Positions 63,566 through 64,000 of a stretch of 64,000 bases of DNA are shown in pieces. The notes under the pieces were generated by a model, which worked only from the letters and a program-made list of their open reading frames with translations, ran no database searches and was not told where the DNA came from. The stretch comes from Amycolatopsis sp. 2-15 (GTDB lineage Bacteria > Actinomycetota > Actinomycetes > Mycobacteriales > Pseudonocardiaceae). A program made the position numbers and the translations under genes. Each line of letters starts with the position of its first letter. Positions within the stretch are counted from its first letter, which is position 1. Location of the stretch: NCBI RefSeq assembly GCF_030285625.1, contig NZ_CP127294.1:7906001-7970000 (forward strand), written 5' to 3'.

Positions 63566-64000
63566 TCAGGTGAGGTTCACGCACGCCCGGCCGAGCAGCA
63601 CGTCGACCAGCGTGTGGGGGCCGCACGCGAGCTGGAGGTGGAAGTCGGGAACGGTGGGGTTGACGGGGTTGTAGATCGCGGGCGCCGGGGTCAGCGAGCC
63701 GCAGTAGCCGCCACCCGCGAGGTCGGCGCTGCGGCCGTCGGCGCTGAGGGTGGCGCCGCCCCGCGACTCGAACCCGCCGAGGACCCACGAGGCGGCCAGC
63801 ACGAAGGCCGTGCCGCCGAGGTCGACCCGGCCGACACCGCTGGCGGCGAAGTCACACGACGCGGCCACGCCGTAAGGCATGGACCCGATGGCGAAGTTCC
63901 CCGACTGCAGGGCCGATCCGGTGCTGGTGGCGAACGTGACGTCGTTGATGTCGACCAGCAGGGTCGCCGGGTCGATCCGCACCCGGGTGAACGTGGTGCG
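63566..64000 (-). CDS. GON-domain-like secreted protein, 5' end outside the window
   Basis: The frame is open to the right edge, so only about 144 C-terminal residues are seen. FTRVRIDPATLLVDINDVTF followed by MPYGVAASCDF, VGRVDLGGTAFVLAASWVLG and GGYCGS resemble the GON domain found in secreted actinobacterial proteins, including a Cys pair for a disulfide. A signal peptide and any catalytic domain would be upstream, outside the window. The domain call rests on recall of the pattern. Confidence 0.6.
   Translation of the reverse strand, partial: RTTFTRVRIDPATLLVDINDVTFATSTGSALQSGNFAIGSMPYGVAASCDFAASGVGRVDLGGTAFVLAASWVLGGFESRGGATLSADGRSADLAGGGYCGSLTPAPAIYNPVNPTVPDFHLQLACGPHTLVDVLLGRACVNLT

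Overview
The window is about 70% G+C with heavy use of GTG starts, 4-bp ATGA/GTGA gene overlaps and apparent leaderless genes. It carries a mycothiol-type DsbA protein, an F420-type LLM oxidoreductase and an adjacent furA-katG pair. Together these point to a high-GC actinomycete, most likely the Pseudonocardiaceae (Amycolatopsis-like). That placement is inference from gene style, not from a marker gene. No rRNA, tRNA, CRISPR array, prophage or IS element was seen; this looks like chromosomal catabolic and regulatory territory.

Layout. 1-2.5 kb: AraC regulator tail, alpha/beta hydrolase, secreted protein. 2.7-7.1 kb: a tandem of one full and one half-length MmgE/PrpD protein behind a frameshifted LysR gene, divergent from an MHS-type transporter. 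7.1-8.7 kb: frameshifted methyltransferase, a decayed stretch, a TetR gene. 8.7-16.9 kb: a beta-oxidation-like cassette (ClC channel, NTF2-like protein, acyl-CoA dehydrogenase, SDR, thiolase, TetR, Rv2466c-like DsbA protein, acyl-CoA ligase). ACCGAYCGGT-type palindromes sit in or next to the promoters of the SDR, thiolase, TetR and DsbA/ligase genes, and also in the distant MHS transporter promoter, which suggests one TetR regulon. 17-19.9 kb: amidohydrolase, PEP-mutase-like protein and GntR. 20-29.6 kb: mixed single genes (GNAT, SDR, VOC, UvrA-like ABC protein, ECF41 sigma factor, GH25 muramidase, WYL regulator, DinB, HTH_42). 29.6-31.1 kb: a Tat-exported metallophosphoesterase with two compensating frameshifts. 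31.2-37.1 kb: 2-oxoacid dehydrogenase E2 and fused E1, divergent from VOC, GntR (FCD-like) and LLM genes across two perfect AATGGATCCATT palindromes. 37.1-41.7 kb: two-component system divergent from a MacB/FtsX-type ABC transporter. 41.8-45.3 kb: CGNR regulator, NhaA-DsbA fusion, a 54-residue ORF, two small genes. 45.5-58.8 kb: an AAHS-type MFS gene convergent with a ten-gene LacI-led operon. 58.9-61.7 kb: furA-katG. 61.8-64 kb: TetR, methyltransferase and a truncated GON-domain protein.

The best candidate for an undescribed system is the LacI operon (58739 down to 46940). It encodes LacI, two permeases, a lipoprotein sugar-binding protein, two different ADP-ribosylglycohydrolase-family enzymes, a ribokinase-type PfkB kinase, a TIM-barrel protein fused to an SUMF1-like fold, a family III CoA-transferase and a CitE-type lyase. 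The last six genes are joined by unbroken 4-bp stop/start overlaps. A reasonable hypothesis is uptake of a ribosyl or glycosyl conjugate, release and phosphorylation of the sugar, and CoA-dependent cleavage of the acid aglycone. Four apparent frameshifts in three genes (LysR, methyltransferase, metallophosphoesterase) may be real decay or sequence errors.
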